From: DATFWC01 sp963777755
GTDB lineage: Bacteria > Pseudomonadota > Alphaproteobacteria > Rhizobiales > Xanthobacteraceae
Reading direction: 5' to 3'
Length of the DNA: 64,000 nt
Assembly: GCA_963777755.1 (NCBI GenBank)
Contig: CAVZSC010000034.1
Span: 186,001 to 250,000 of the forward strand
Shown here: in pieces, positions 17,881 to 26,265 of the stretch
How the letters are laid out: each line of letters starts with the position of its first letter
Position numbering within the stretch: the stretch's first letter is position 1
Made by a program: the position numbers and the translations under genes
Notes under the pieces: model-generated
Seen by the model: the letters and a program-made list of their open reading frames with translations, nothing else
What the model was told of the DNA's origin: nothing
Database searches by the model: none

Positions 17881-18888
17881 TCATTCGATCACCTCGTCGG
17901 CGCGGGCGAGCACGGTCGGCGGCGCGTCGAGGCCAAGGGCCTTGGCGGTCTTGAGATTGAAGACGAACTCGAACTTGGTCGGTTGCTGAACCGGGAGATC
18001 GGCTGGTTTGGCGCCCTTCAGGATCTTGTCGACGTAGCCGGCGGCGCGCCGATAGAGGTCCGCGAGACTCGCCCCGTAGGAGATCAGCCCGCCGTCCACG
18101 GCAAATTCCCTCAGTCCATAAAGTGCCGGACATCGCTGGCCGGTGGCGAAATCCGCAATGAGCTTGCGATGACTGACGGTGAGGGGATCCTCCACCACGA
18201 TCAGCGCGTCCGGCCGCAGGGATCGCACTGCCGCGAAGGCGCCATCGAATTCGTCTGGACCCCGCACCTCCACCGAGTGGATCTGAATCCCCAGGGTCTG
18301 CCCTGCGTCTTGGGTCTCCTTGAAGACGAGCGCGGGATACGGGTTGGCCGAGTTCCACAGCACGGCTACGCGATGAAGCCGGGGAAGCGTCTCCTTCAGG
18401 AGCTCCAGCCGTTTCCCACCCAGGTCCGGCGCCATGAGACTCATGCCCGTGACGTTGCCACCGGGCCGAGCCAGGCTGGCAACGAGCCCGCTCCCCAGCG
18501 GATCGCCCGCGTTGGCCATGACGATCGGGATGGTCGTGGTGGCCCGCTTGGCCGCCAGCGGCCCGAGCGTTCCGAGCGCTACGATGACGTCCACGTTGAG
18601 ACGGACCAGCTCCGCCGCCGCGTCATGCAATCGCTCGACGCGATTGTCCCCTTGGCGACGCTCGACGACGACATTCTTGCCCTCGATCCACCCCAGCTCG
18701 CGCAAGGCATCGAAGAGAACTCCGTGTACCGGGGTCGTGAAAGCAGACGGGCTGAGAAGGCCGATCGTGTAGACCTTCCCGGGCTGCTGTGCGCGCGCGG
18801 TGAGTGGCCATGCCGCCGCGCCACCAACGAGCGCGATGATGTCCCGACGCCTCGGACCGGACGTGCGATCTGGCATTCCTTCCCCCAC
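17881..18888 (-). CDS. ABC transporter substrate-binding protein (ABC_sub_bind / TrpX-like)
   Basis: A 335-residue periplasmic binding protein of the ABC_sub_bind family, which in characterised cases binds aromatic amino acids or similar small ligands. It begins with a twin-arginine-like signal (GPRRRDIIALVGGAA) cleaved after ARAQ, then VYTIGLLSP. Family landmarks are LRELGWIEGKNVVVE, IVMANAGDPLGSGLVASLARPGGNVTG in sequence, and LPVQQPTKFEFVFNLKTA towards the C-terminus. This family is greatly expanded in Bradyrhizobium relatives, usually as orphan genes, and this copy is also without a permease or ATPase neighbour. Confidence 0.92.
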   Translation of the reverse strand: MGEGMPDRTSGPRRRDIIALVGGAAAWPLTARAQQPGKVYTIGLLSPSAFTTPVHGVLFDALRELGWIEGKNVVVERRQGDNRVERLHDAAAELVRLNVDVIVALGTLGPLAAKRATTTIPIVMANAGDPLGSGLVASLARPGGNVTGMSLMAPDLGGKRLELLKETLPRLHRVAVLWNSANPYPALVFKETQDAGQTLGIQIHSVEVRGPDEFDGAFAAVRSLRPDALIVVEDPLTVSHRKLIADFATGQRCPALYGLREFAVDGGLISYGASLADLYRRAAGYVDKILKGAKPADLPVQQPTKFEFVFNLKTAKALGLDAPPTVLARADEVIE

Positions 18889-19075
18889 GTCGCCACAAGG
18901 CTACCACGCGGCTGCCTGCGGGTCTTGAACGAAGTCGCATCGTCGAGACTCCCGGCCGTCGTCACCGCGGAGGGGAGATGCAAACCAGGCCAGCGCCTTA
19001 ATCCCAGCACGATCGGCGGGCACGCATGGCTTGCCCACAAGCGGCGAGAAAGGACGATGTCGATGCGGAAGGATG

Positions 19076-19939
19076 ATGCCGGTGCAGCCGTTCCCAGCCG
19101 ACTTCCAGACCCGACAGATTGAGACCAACGGCGCCGCCATCCACGTGCGCGTCGGCGGCAAGGGGCGCCCGGTCGTCCTGCTGCACGGTTATGGCGAGAC
19201 CGGCGACATGTGGGTGCCGATGGCCGAAGACTTCGCCCGCGACCACACGGTGGTCGTTCCCGACCTGCGCGGGCTCGGTCTGTCCTCGAAACCGGCCGGA
19301 GGCTTCGACAAGAAGACCCAGGCCGGCGACGTGGCGGGCGTTCTCGATGCGCTGAAGATCGAGCGCGCCGATCTGGTCACGCACGACATCGGCAACATGG
19401 TCGGCTACGCCTTCGCGGTCCAGCATCCGCAGCGGGTCGCTCGCTTCGTCCTGATCGATGCTCCGTTGCCGGGGGTCGGGCCGTGGGAGGAGATTCTCAA
19501 GAACCCCTTGCTGTGGCACTTCCGCTTCGGCGGGCCGGACATGGAGCGTCTCGTCGCCGGGCGCGAGCGCATTTACCTCGACCGCTTCTGGAACGAGTTC
19601 TCCGCGACGCCCAGCCGTTTCACCGAGGCGGCGCGCAATCATTACGCCGAATTGTATGCGCTTCCCGGCGCCATGCGTGCCGGCTTCGCCCAGTTCGCGG
19701 CGTTCGACCAGGATGCCGAGGACAACCGGGCCTTCATCGCGGCTCGCGGCAAGCTCGCCATGCCGGTGCTCGCCGTCGGCGGCGAGACATCGTTCGGCCC
19801 GATGATGGCGAAGGTGATGCGGTTCGCCGCCGCCGACGTCACCGAAGGGGTGATCCCCGACTCCGGCCATTGGATCATGGAGGAGAATCCCGGGGCGACC
19901 GTCGCCATGGTGCGTAGCTTCATCGACAAGGGCCGCTGA
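19076..19939 (+). CDS. Alpha/beta hydrolase, epoxide hydrolase / haloacetate dehalogenase-like
   Basis: A 287-residue cytoplasmic hydrolase. The oxyanion-hole motif LLHGYGETGDMW is followed by DLRGLGLSS. The nucleophile is an aspartate in HDIGN (D104), as in epoxide hydrolases and dehalogenases, not a serine. The C-terminal histidine is in DSGHWIMEE. Hence hydrolysis through an alkyl-enzyme ester is expected. GGAAGG precedes the tandem ATGs at 19073 and 19076; I use 19076. An in-frame TTG at 19031 would add a basic, unlikely extension. It is divergent from the binding-protein gene. Confidence 0.88.
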   Translation: MPVQPFPADFQTRQIETNGAAIHVRVGGKGRPVVLLHGYGETGDMWVPMAEDFARDHTVVVPDLRGLGLSSKPAGGFDKKTQAGDVAGVLDALKIERADLVTHDIGNMVGYAFAVQHPQRVARFVLIDAPLPGVGPWEEILKNPLLWHFRFGGPDMERLVAGRERIYLDRFWNEFSATPSRFTEAARNHYAELYALPGAMRAGFAQFAAFDQDAEDNRAFIAARGKLAMPVLAVGGETSFGPMMAKVMRFAAADVTEGVIPDSGHWIMEENPGATVAMVRSFIDKGR

Positions 19940-20062
19940 CAGCGCTACGGGTGATGCGCGAGATCCGGCCACCCGTCTGGCGCAAACATCCGGAAGCCCG
20001 AGGGGGGACAGGTCTCCTGCGCCACGTCGCCGAATCCGGGAGAGACTCGGCGGGGATGCGAG

Positions 20063-20524
20063 GTGTTCTTCGTGCGTGCCCGTGTCAGGCTGTCGTTCGC
20101 ATGCTGCGCGTTCGTCTTCATCATGGCGTACGTGGCGTGGCATAACCAGCAGCGCGCGCGAACGGCCTCGACGCCGCCGTCGGCACCGGCACCCGCGTCA
20201 TCCGCGTCGACGACGCCCGAGCCTCAGGCGGAGCCGGCAGCCGCGGGGATACCGCGCGCCGTCCTGGACCCCCAGCCAGGCTGGGGTGCCTCGCCTGTTC
20301 CGGTGTTGCAACCGTCTTTGGCGAGGGAAGACACGGCAGGCGATGCAAGGCCCCCGGAGCCGGAATCCCAGGAAAGCGCCAGGACCGAATCCGACGCGCC
20401 GGCACCGGCGTCCGTCCCGGCAGCGAGCGTGCCCGAAGCCGAGGCGATGCCGCTGCCGCGGCCCCGCCCGCGCAGACGGGCTGGGGTCACTGCCCCCAGC
20501 GCCCGGTCACCGGGGGTCCGCTGA
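20063..20524 (+). CDS. Hypothetical membrane-anchored Pro/Ala-rich protein
   Basis: I do not recognise this protein. It is 153 residues from a GTG start preceded by GAGGT. An N-terminal hydrophobic helix (LSFACCAFVFIMAYVAW) is followed by about 110 residues rich in Pro, Ala, Glu and Ser, and a basic end (RPRPRRR). This suggests an inner-membrane anchor with a disordered periplasmic segment. Composition of this kind can arise by chance in GC-rich DNA, so the call is tentative. It lies between a hydrolase and the flippase gene on the same strand. Confidence 0.4.
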   Translation: MFFVRARVRLSFACCAFVFIMAYVAWHNQQRARTASTPPSAPAPASSASTTPEPQAEPAAAGIPRAVLDPQPGWGASPVPVLQPSLAREDTAGDARPPEPESQESARTESDAPAPASVPAASVPEAEAMPLPRPRPRRRAGVTAPSARSPGVR

Positions 20525-20701
20525 GGTTCAACTGACCCTGTTTGCTCGCCTGTGCGCATCGCGCGGCCCGGATGGCGACCGAGGCCGCAGTGTCCAAGAC
20601 ACCGCCGGTTACCGCCGTCCCGAACAAATTCTTAACGCTTTCTTTCTACCCTCCGGTCCCGGGAACAGGCGGGTGCGGCGGCGCGGCGGCGGAGGAATTG
20701 C

Positions 20702-22111
20702 TTGGCAGTGACCGGCTCCGAGGACGTTCGTTCCCCGGCGGCGTTGTCCATCGCCGGCGCCGCGCGGCGCGTGCGCGCCTGGCGTGCCGACGACAGCGAC
20801 CGCTCGCTTGCCCAGCGCACCGCCGGCGCTGCCTTTCTGATCCGCGTCGCCAGCGCGGGCCTGCTCTATCTCTCCCAGGTGCTGCTGGCGCGCTGGATGG
20901 GCACGTTCGAGTTCGGCGTCTACGTCTATGTGTGGACCTGGGTGCTGCTGATCGGGACGATGGCCGATTTCGGCCTTGCCATCGCGGCCCAGCGGTTCAT
21001 TCCGCAATATACCGAGCACAAGGCGCTCGACCTCCTGCGCGGCTTCCTCACCGGCAGCCGCTGGCTCGCCGCCGGCATGGCCACCGCCATGGCCGTGCTC
21101 GGCGCGCTCGGCGTCAAGCTGATCGAGCCGTGGCTCGACCACTACCTCGTCATCCCGCTCTATCTCGCCTGCGTGGCGCTGCCGCTGTACGGCCTGCAGA
21201 ACATGCTCGACGGCATCGCGCGCACCTACAACTGGGTGAACCTCGCCCTGCTGCCGCCCTACATCGGCCGGCCGCTCACGCTGATCGCCGTCATGGCGGC
21301 CGCCCATTTCGCCGGCTTCCCGTCGGATGCGGTGACCGCGATGATCGCCGCCGTGGTGTCGACCTGGCTCAACGCCATCGTTCAGCTCGTCCTGGTCGAC
21401 CGCCAGCTCAAGCAGAAGGTCGGGCGCGGGCCGAAGGCCTATGCGGTGCGCACCTGGTTCGCCACCGCGATCCCGATCTTCATGGTCGGGAGCTTCTACC
21501 TGCTGCTCACCTATAGCGACATCCTGGTGCTGCAGCATTTCCGCACGCCGGAGGAGGTCGCCGTCTACTACGCGGCGGCGAAGACGCTGGCGCTGGTCGC
21601 CTTCGTCAATTTCTCGGTCGCCGCCGCCGCGACCCACAAGTTCTCCGAATATCACCAGGCGGGCGACCGCGCGCGGCTGTCCGCCTTCCTGGCCGATTCG
21701 ATCAAGTGGACGTTCTGGCCCTCGCTCGCCGCGACCGCCCTGATCCTCGCGCTGGGCAAGCCGTTCCTCTGGCTGTTCGGCCCGAAATTCGTCGACGGCT
21801 ACCCGCTGATGTTCATCCTCGCATTCGGCCTCCTGTCGCGCGCCGCCGTCGGGCCGGTCGAGCGGCTGCTCAACATGCTGGGCGAGCAGCGCGCCTGCGC
21901 CTTGGTCTACGCTTTCGCCTTCGCCCTCAACCTGGTCCTGTGCGTGGTTCTGATCCCGCGCTTCGGCGCCATGGGAGCGGCGATCGCCACGGCTTCAGCG
22001 GTGCTCGCCGAGTCGACGCTCCTGTTCTTCGTGACCAGGTATCGGCTCGGCCTTCACGTGTTCGTATTCGGCCGGCCCAAGACTGGATCGCCGGCCGCCG
22101 GAGCGCCATGA
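20702..22111 (+). CDS. Polysaccharide/oligosaccharide flippase (Wzx/MATE-fold membrane protein)
   Basis: A 469-residue polytopic protein with about 12 hydrophobic segments in the MOP superfamily pattern. It starts with a cytoplasmic stretch, then AAFLIRVASAGLLYLSQVLL and RWMGTFEFGVYVYVWTWV, a signature of lipopolysaccharide or capsule exporters that flip lipid-linked sugars across the inner membrane. The listed start is TTG, and an internal GTG four bases downstream-in-sense would also fit. The stop overlaps the ATG of the next gene (ATGA), linking it to a CelD-type protein. No glycosyltransferases are adjacent, so the substrate is open. Confidence 0.88.
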   Translation: MAVTGSEDVRSPAALSIAGAARRVRAWRADDSDRSLAQRTAGAAFLIRVASAGLLYLSQVLLARWMGTFEFGVYVYVWTWVLLIGTMADFGLAIAAQRFIPQYTEHKALDLLRGFLTGSRWLAAGMATAMAVLGALGVKLIEPWLDHYLVIPLYLACVALPLYGLQNMLDGIARTYNWVNLALLPPYIGRPLTLIAVMAAAHFAGFPSDAVTAMIAAVVSTWLNAIVQLVLVDRQLKQKVGRGPKAYAVRTWFATAIPIFMVGSFYLLLTYSDILVLQHFRTPEEVAVYYAAAKTLALVAFVNFSVAAAATHKFSEYHQAGDRARLSAFLADSIKWTFWPSLAATALILALGKPFLWLFGPKFVDGYPLMFILAFGLLSRAAVGPVERLLNMLGEQRACALVYAFAFALNLVLCVVLIPRFGAMGAAIATASAVLAESTLLFFVTRYRLGLHVFVFGRPKTGSPAAGAP

Positions 22112-23265
22112 ACGTCGTCACCGCGATCAGCGCGCAGTCGATTGCGCCCTATCGGGTCGAATGGCAGCCGCTCGCCGGGCTCGGCGCCTTCGGCGCCGAG
22201 TGGCGCGCGCTTGCCGCCCGCGCGCTCGAGCCCAACGTGTTCTACGAGCCGGCCTTCGCGCTGCCGGCCGCCTCGGCGTTCGGCCACAAGGCCGGCGCAG
22301 GCCTCGTCTGGTCGCATGCTCACGAGCTGCTCGGCCTGTTCCCTGCGTGCATCGAGCATCGCTACGGCCTGCCGCTGCCGGTGCTCACCGGCTGGACCCA
22401 CCCATACGCGCCGCTCGGCACCCCGCTGGTCGATCGCGACGAGGCCGAGACCGTCATCGCCGCCTGGCTCGATCATCTGGCGCGCGACGTCGCGTGGCCC
22501 GCCCTGATGCTGCTGCCGCTCGTTCCCGAGAGCGGGCCGTTCGCCACCGCGCTTGCGGCCGTGCTGATGCGCCGCGAGATGGCCGACGCCAGCTTCGGCC
22601 GCCATCGCCGCGCGCTGCTCGTGCCCGGCGATCAGCGCGCCGGCTACATCGAGCAGGCGATCGGCGCGAAGAAGCGCAAGGAGCTGCGGCGCCAGCGCAA
22701 CCGGCTGGCCGACCTCGGCACGCTCAAGATCGATGCCGCGCTGCACGGCGAATTGGTCGGCGATGCCTTGGCCGACTTTCTCGACATCGAGGCGCGCGGC
22801 TGGAAGGGCCGCGCCGGGACGGCGGCCGCCGGACACGCGGGCATCCGTCGCTTCATCGAGAGCGCGGTGCACGGCCTCGCCGCCGAGGACAAGGTGCGCG
22901 TCGATCGCCTGCGCCTCGATCGCAAGGCGATTGCGGCCGTCATCACCTTGCGCAGCGGCGACACGGCGTGGACCTGGAAGATCGCCTACGACGAATCCTT
23001 CGCGCGCGCCTCGCCCGGCGTGCAGCTCATGCTCGACGTCACCGAGGCGCTGCTCGCCGAACCCGCGATTGCCCAGGTCAATTCCTGCGCCACCGCGGAT
23101 CATCCGATGATCGACCGCCTGTGGCGCGAGCGCCTGCCCGTGTCGGACCGCCTGATCGCGCTGCGCGAGCCTCCCGTTCCGTTCGGCCTCGTGTGCCGGA
23201 CGGAGGCGCTGCGGCGCTGGGCGATCGCCAAGGCGAAGAGGGTGCGCGACGCGCTGAAGCGGTGA
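22108..23265 (+). CDS. GNAT-fold protein of the CelD/BcsL (cellulose biosynthesis) type
   Basis: A 385-residue protein with the duplicated acetyltransferase fold seen in CelD/FemAB-like enzymes of exopolysaccharide loci. Markers are YEPAFALPAA near residue 50, KKRKELRRQRNRL, and FLDIEARGWKGRAGTA before the second GNAT half, then WTWKIAYDE. The ATG overlaps the flippase stop by four bases, so the two are translated together. A role in acylating or otherwise modifying an exported polysaccharide is a reasonable inference from context. The longer open frame starting at 21706 is only chance read-through over the flippase gene. Confidence 0.85.
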   Translation: MNVVTAISAQSIAPYRVEWQPLAGLGAFGAEWRALAARALEPNVFYEPAFALPAASAFGHKAGAGLVWSHAHELLGLFPACIEHRYGLPLPVLTGWTHPYAPLGTPLVDRDEAETVIAAWLDHLARDVAWPALMLLPLVPESGPFATALAAVLMRREMADASFGRHRRALLVPGDQRAGYIEQAIGAKKRKELRRQRNRLADLGTLKIDAALHGELVGDALADFLDIEARGWKGRAGTAAAGHAGIRRFIESAVHGLAAEDKVRVDRLRLDRKAIAAVITLRSGDTAWTWKIAYDESFARASPGVQLMLDVTEALLAEPAIAQVNSCATADHPMIDRLWRERLPVSDRLIALREPPVPFGLVCRTEALRRWAIAKAKRVRDALKR

Positions 23266-23414
23266 GCGCACGCGGGCTCGCCTGAAATCAACCACCCGAC
23301 GGCAGGCAGTCGCGGAGGGGCGTGGGCGCCGGTCGCATGCGACAAAGAGGCAACCCACAACGTTGCCCCTGCGGCTACCCTGGCAAAAGCGTCGCCTCCT
23401 GATCAGCCAAGCCC

Positions 23415-23879
23415 ATGAACGATCGTCTCTCCTTCCGGCCCGCCAAGCTCGTCGAGCACCGCGCGCTCGAGGAGTTGCAGTGGCGTGCATCCCTCATGTG
23501 GGAAGAGTATCGCGCGGCGTTGCTGGAAAATCCCGACGCGATCGAGGTTCCCGCGGAGCACATTGTCGGCGGCTCGACCATCGTTGCGGAGAAGCTCGGC
23601 GAGACGGTCGGCTTCGCGGTCGTCCTGCCCCGGCCGGACGGAAACGCCGAGCTCGACGGATTGTTCGTGGAACCGAGCGCCTGGCGGCGCGGGATCGGGC
23701 GCGGATTGTTGGCAGAAGCACAAAAGCTGGCGTCGGCGCGGGGAGCCAAGGCGATCTACGTCATCGCCAATCCGCGCGCCAGAGACTTCTACGTCGCGTG
23801 CGGTTTTGCCTTCCTCCGCAAGACGCCGACCCGGTTCGGGCCGGGCCTCAGAATGCGCAGAGCGATCACGGACGGGTGA
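23415..23879 (+). CDS. GNAT family N-acetyltransferase
   Basis: A single-domain acetyltransferase of 154 residues. The acetyl-CoA-binding motif is RRGIGRGLLAEA (consensus R/Q-x-x-G-x-G/A) at about 91-102, after the beta-strand LDGLFVEPSAWR. The C-terminal half has the usual YVIANPRARDFYVACGF pattern in which the side chain after the helix contacts CoA. The substrate is unknown. It ends eight bases before the convergent vapC stop. Confidence 0.9.
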   Translation: MNDRLSFRPAKLVEHRALEELQWRASLMWEEYRAALLENPDAIEVPAEHIVGGSTIVAEKLGETVGFAVVLPRPDGNAELDGLFVEPSAWRRGIGRGLLAEAQKLASARGAKAIYVIANPRARDFYVACGFAFLRKTPTRFGPGLRMRRAITDG

Positions 23880-23887
23880 CACCGTCG

Positions 23888-24286
23888 CTACGACAGAAGA
23901 CGGACGGATGTGCCGCTCGCCTTCATCAGCTTGGCGGCTTGCTTGTCGAACGAGACGAAGGTCTCTGCGCCGAGCCAGCTTCCCTCATAGGCGATGACGC
24001 CATCCGCAAAGTCTCCGCCTGCATCCAGCACAGCCAATCCGGCTTCCGCCGCAGGCCGGTTCACCACGACATTCGCGCTATTCATCAAACGTCGAATCGT
24101 TTCGCTGATTTCGCCGGAGGGGACCTTGTAGCCCTGCGACAGCACCCAAACCAACTCGCACAGCGCCGGCAGCGCCAGCGCGACGATCTCGGCGTTCGCC
24201 AATTCCGCCTGAGCGATCTTGCTCTGCCGCTTGTCGTCCTCCGTCACGGCCCGAACGAGGACATTGGTGTCGGCTGTGATCCTCAT
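23888..24286 (-). CDS. vapC: VapC-type PIN-domain toxin ribonuclease
   Basis: A 132-residue PIN-domain endoribonuclease, the toxin of a VapBC toxin-antitoxin pair. The acidic metal-binding residues are D6 (ADTN), E44 (ALCELVW), D95 (GDFADGVIA) and D114 (SFDKQAAKL). VapC toxins cleave tRNA or rRNA when free of VapB. The ATG overlaps the antitoxin stop by four bases. All catalytic residues are intact, so it should be functional. Confidence 0.93.
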   Translation of the reverse strand: MRITADTNVLVRAVTEDDKRQSKIAQAELANAEIVALALPALCELVWVLSQGYKVPSGEISETIRRLMNSANVVVNRPAAEAGLAVLDAGGDFADGVIAYEGSWLGAETFVSFDKQAAKLMKASGTSVRLLS

Positions 24287-24534
24287 CGCTTCCCGGCCCA
24301 GCCGCGCTTGGCGATCTCATTGATTTCCTCGATCGACAGCGAGGGGCTATTCTTGCGCTTCAAAAAACCGAAGACATCCTGGATCTTGCCAGTCGGGCGC
24401 ACGGCCTTCATCTCAATTCGGCCATCGGGAAGCTTGTCCACGGTGATCTTCTCACCGGGGTGCACGCCCAGATGCTTCAGCAGATCCTTGCGTAGCGTGA
24501 CTTGCCCTTTGGCGGTAACGGTGAGTGTGCTCAT
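24283..24534 (-). CDS. vapB: VapB-type AbrB/SpoVT-fold antitoxin
   Basis: An 83-residue antitoxin. The N-terminal half is a swapped-hairpin AbrB DNA-binding domain (LTVTAKGQVTLRKDLLKHLG, then PGEKITVDKLPDGRIEM). The C-terminal half is a basic toxin-binding tail ending KRGWAGKR. VapB neutralises VapC and normally represses its own operon. A perfect palindrome 29 bp upstream of the start (24563-24584) is a ready operator. Confidence 0.93.
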   Translation of the reverse strand: MSTLTVTAKGQVTLRKDLLKHLGVHPGEKITVDKLPDGRIEMKAVRPTGKIQDVFGFLKRKNSPSLSIEEINEIAKRGWAGKR

Positions 24535-24562
24535 GGCTCGGTTCTCATGTTGATCCGAGGTA

Positions 24563-24584
24563 TGTAAGGTAGAAGTGCCTTACA
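24563..24584. promoter_or_regulatory. Inverted repeat, candidate VapB operator
   Basis: A perfect 7-bp inverted repeat, TGTAAGG and CCTTACA separated by eight bases, lies just upstream of vapB. AbrB-fold antitoxins bind such palindromes to autoregulate. Position and symmetry are seen directly; the role is inferred. Confidence 0.6.
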
Positions 24585-24683
24585 CTCAAGGCCCCCCGCA
24601 ATCACCCGCTCGATGGACAAGCAGCTCGCGTAGGGGGTCACCTTGAGTGCCCTGCACGATGTGCGACGCCGACGCCTCGCCGC

Positions 24684-24911
24684 TCACGGCGGATAGCCGC
24701 TGTTCATCCAGGCGGTGAAGGCGTCGGTGAAGGATTTGGGGAACGGATCGAACGGCGGCGGCGGCATGCCGGGCGGGTCGCCGATGATCTGCGAGGCGAT
24801 GATGGCGGCGTTCGCCTTCACGTCGTCGTAGCTCGCGAGGTCGAAGCGCCAGGCCATCTGCCCCCGATACTTGAACAAGGTCGGTGCGATGTCGTTGGCA
24901 AATGAGACCAT
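24684..24911 (-). CDS. Small hypothetical protein linked to the beta-propeller/cytochrome group
   Basis: A 75-residue protein without a signal peptide. Its pattern (FANDIAPTLFKYRGQMAW, then FDLASYDDVKANAAII, then MPPPPFDPFP and WMNSGYPP) resembles the small domain found beside tyrosinase-like or cytochrome-associated proteins (FxxDIrPLF..DLxSYxDVxxxA..MPPP), with no haem motif. Function unknown. It starts 15 bp after the stop of the next propeller gene on the same strand, so it is probably the last gene of that operon. Confidence 0.7.
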   Translation of the reverse strand: MVSFANDIAPTLFKYRGQMAWRFDLASYDDVKANAAIIASQIIGDPPGMPPPPFDPFPKSFTDAFTAWMNSGYPP

Positions 24912-24926
24912 CGGCTTTTCTCCCGT

Positions 24927-26240
24927 TCAGTCCAACCTGATCGTCCACAGCGCGCCGGAGCCGCGCCGCGCCTCGATGCGGCCTTGGCCCATCAGCTCGA
25001 AGTGCCCGAAGTCGGCCACCAGCAGGCTTGAGCCGCGCGTCGCGGCGACGTCGATCGGCCGTGAAAACTGGCCCGCTGGCAACGCGTGCCGCGACCAGTC
25101 GCGCGGATCGATGCGCGTGAGGCCGCGCGCGACGCGCGGGCCGGGCGGCGCGGTCGCCGGCTTCTCGTCGCCGAACAGCGCGACCACCAGCTGGCCGGGC
25201 CACCGCGCTCCCGCCGGCAGCACCGCGAACTTGGTCGCCGCCGCGTTGACGCCGAATTCCACCACGGGCCGGCGCGGCGGCGGCAATGCCCCGTGATCGG
25301 CGAGGATGAACCGCGGGTGCGGCCCGCGCTGCGGCTTGAATTCCGGGTCCGTGACCGGCCGGCCGCACACGTAGTCGGGCCAGCCGTACCAGCCGCCGGC
25401 GTCGACGACGAACAGGCCGTCGGGCGCGTTGCCGATCGGGCGCGAGCCGCGATCGTCCGCGCCCTGGTCTGTCGCCAGCAGGCGTCCGTCGGGCAGGAAG
25501 CCAAGCCCATAGGCGTTGCGCAGGCCCCAGGCGACGAGGGTCAGCTCCGAGCCGTCGGGCCGGCAGCGCAGCACCGCCGCCGTGCACGGCACCCGCCCGG
25601 TGTGCTGCGCGCGGGCGGCGCCGGCCTCGCCGAACGGCGCGAACGCCGCCGTCACGGCGCGTGCGCCGGGTGTGAACGGATCGGCGGTCTCGAACACCTC
25701 GCCGGCGAGCGCGATGTCGAGGCCCGGCAGGTCGCATGGGTGAGGGAGCTGCTTGAGCCAGGCAAGGTCGTAGGCGTCGAGCCCGACGACCCCCGCATTG
25801 GTCATCGCCCCCTGGCTGAAATAGAGCCAGCCGTCCGGTCCGACCGCCACCATGTTGGTATGGTAGTTGCCGCGGCCGGGGAGGCCGTCCAGGACGGTGC
25901 GCCGCTCGCTACCCGGCGTCCACCGGCTGATGCGGCCAGGGAAGCCGCCCTCGGACATGTAGAAGCCGCCGTCATGCCAGGTGAGACCGTTCACCGGCGC
26001 GCGGAGCCCTTCGAGCACGCACGTCGTCGATCCGTCCCGATCGACCCGCACGATCCGTCCGCCCGGCCGGGCGCCGTCGAACGGCAGGCCGCTTTCCGCG
26101 ACATAGGGCGTGCCGTCGTCCGCAATGGCCACGCTGGTGGGAAAGTCCAGCCCCACGGCGAGGCGTTCGGCAGCCAGAGGGGCTGCCAGGAGGGTGCCCG
26201 CCGGCTCGCTGATCATCTCGTCGCCATCGCGATCGTCCAT
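24927..26240 (-). CDS. NHL/sorbosone-dehydrogenase-like beta-propeller protein
   Basis: A 437-residue six-bladed beta-propeller of the glucose/sorbosone dehydrogenase or NHL kind. Blades are seen as recurring patterns: DFPTSVAIADDGTPYVAES, GLTWHDGGFYMSEGG, GPDGWLYFSQGA, WGLRNAYGLGFLPDGRLL and GSSLLVADFGHFELMGQG. The LRNAYG.GF.PDG.L element is typical of PQQ-dependent sugar dehydrogenase relatives. No signal peptide is evident at the chosen start. It lies in a minus-strand operon with a PQQ-type propeller and a cytochrome, which suggests a redox role; the substrate is unknown. Confidence 0.82.
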   Translation of the reverse strand: MDDRDGDEMISEPAGTLLAAPLAAERLAVGLDFPTSVAIADDGTPYVAESGLPFDGARPGGRIVRVDRDGSTTCVLEGLRAPVNGLTWHDGGFYMSEGGFPGRISRWTPGSERRTVLDGLPGRGNYHTNMVAVGPDGWLYFSQGAMTNAGVVGLDAYDLAWLKQLPHPCDLPGLDIALAGEVFETADPFTPGARAVTAAFAPFGEAGAARAQHTGRVPCTAAVLRCRPDGSELTLVAWGLRNAYGLGFLPDGRLLATDQGADDRGSRPIGNAPDGLFVVDAGGWYGWPDYVCGRPVTDPEFKPQRGPHPRFILADHGALPPPRRPVVEFGVNAAATKFAVLPAGARWPGQLVVALFGDEKPATAPPGPRVARGLTRIDPRDWSRHALPAGQFSRPIDVAATRGSSLLVADFGHFELMGQGRIEARRGSGALWTIRLD

Positions 26241-26265
26241 CGCCCACCGAGCATGGCTGGTTTCG

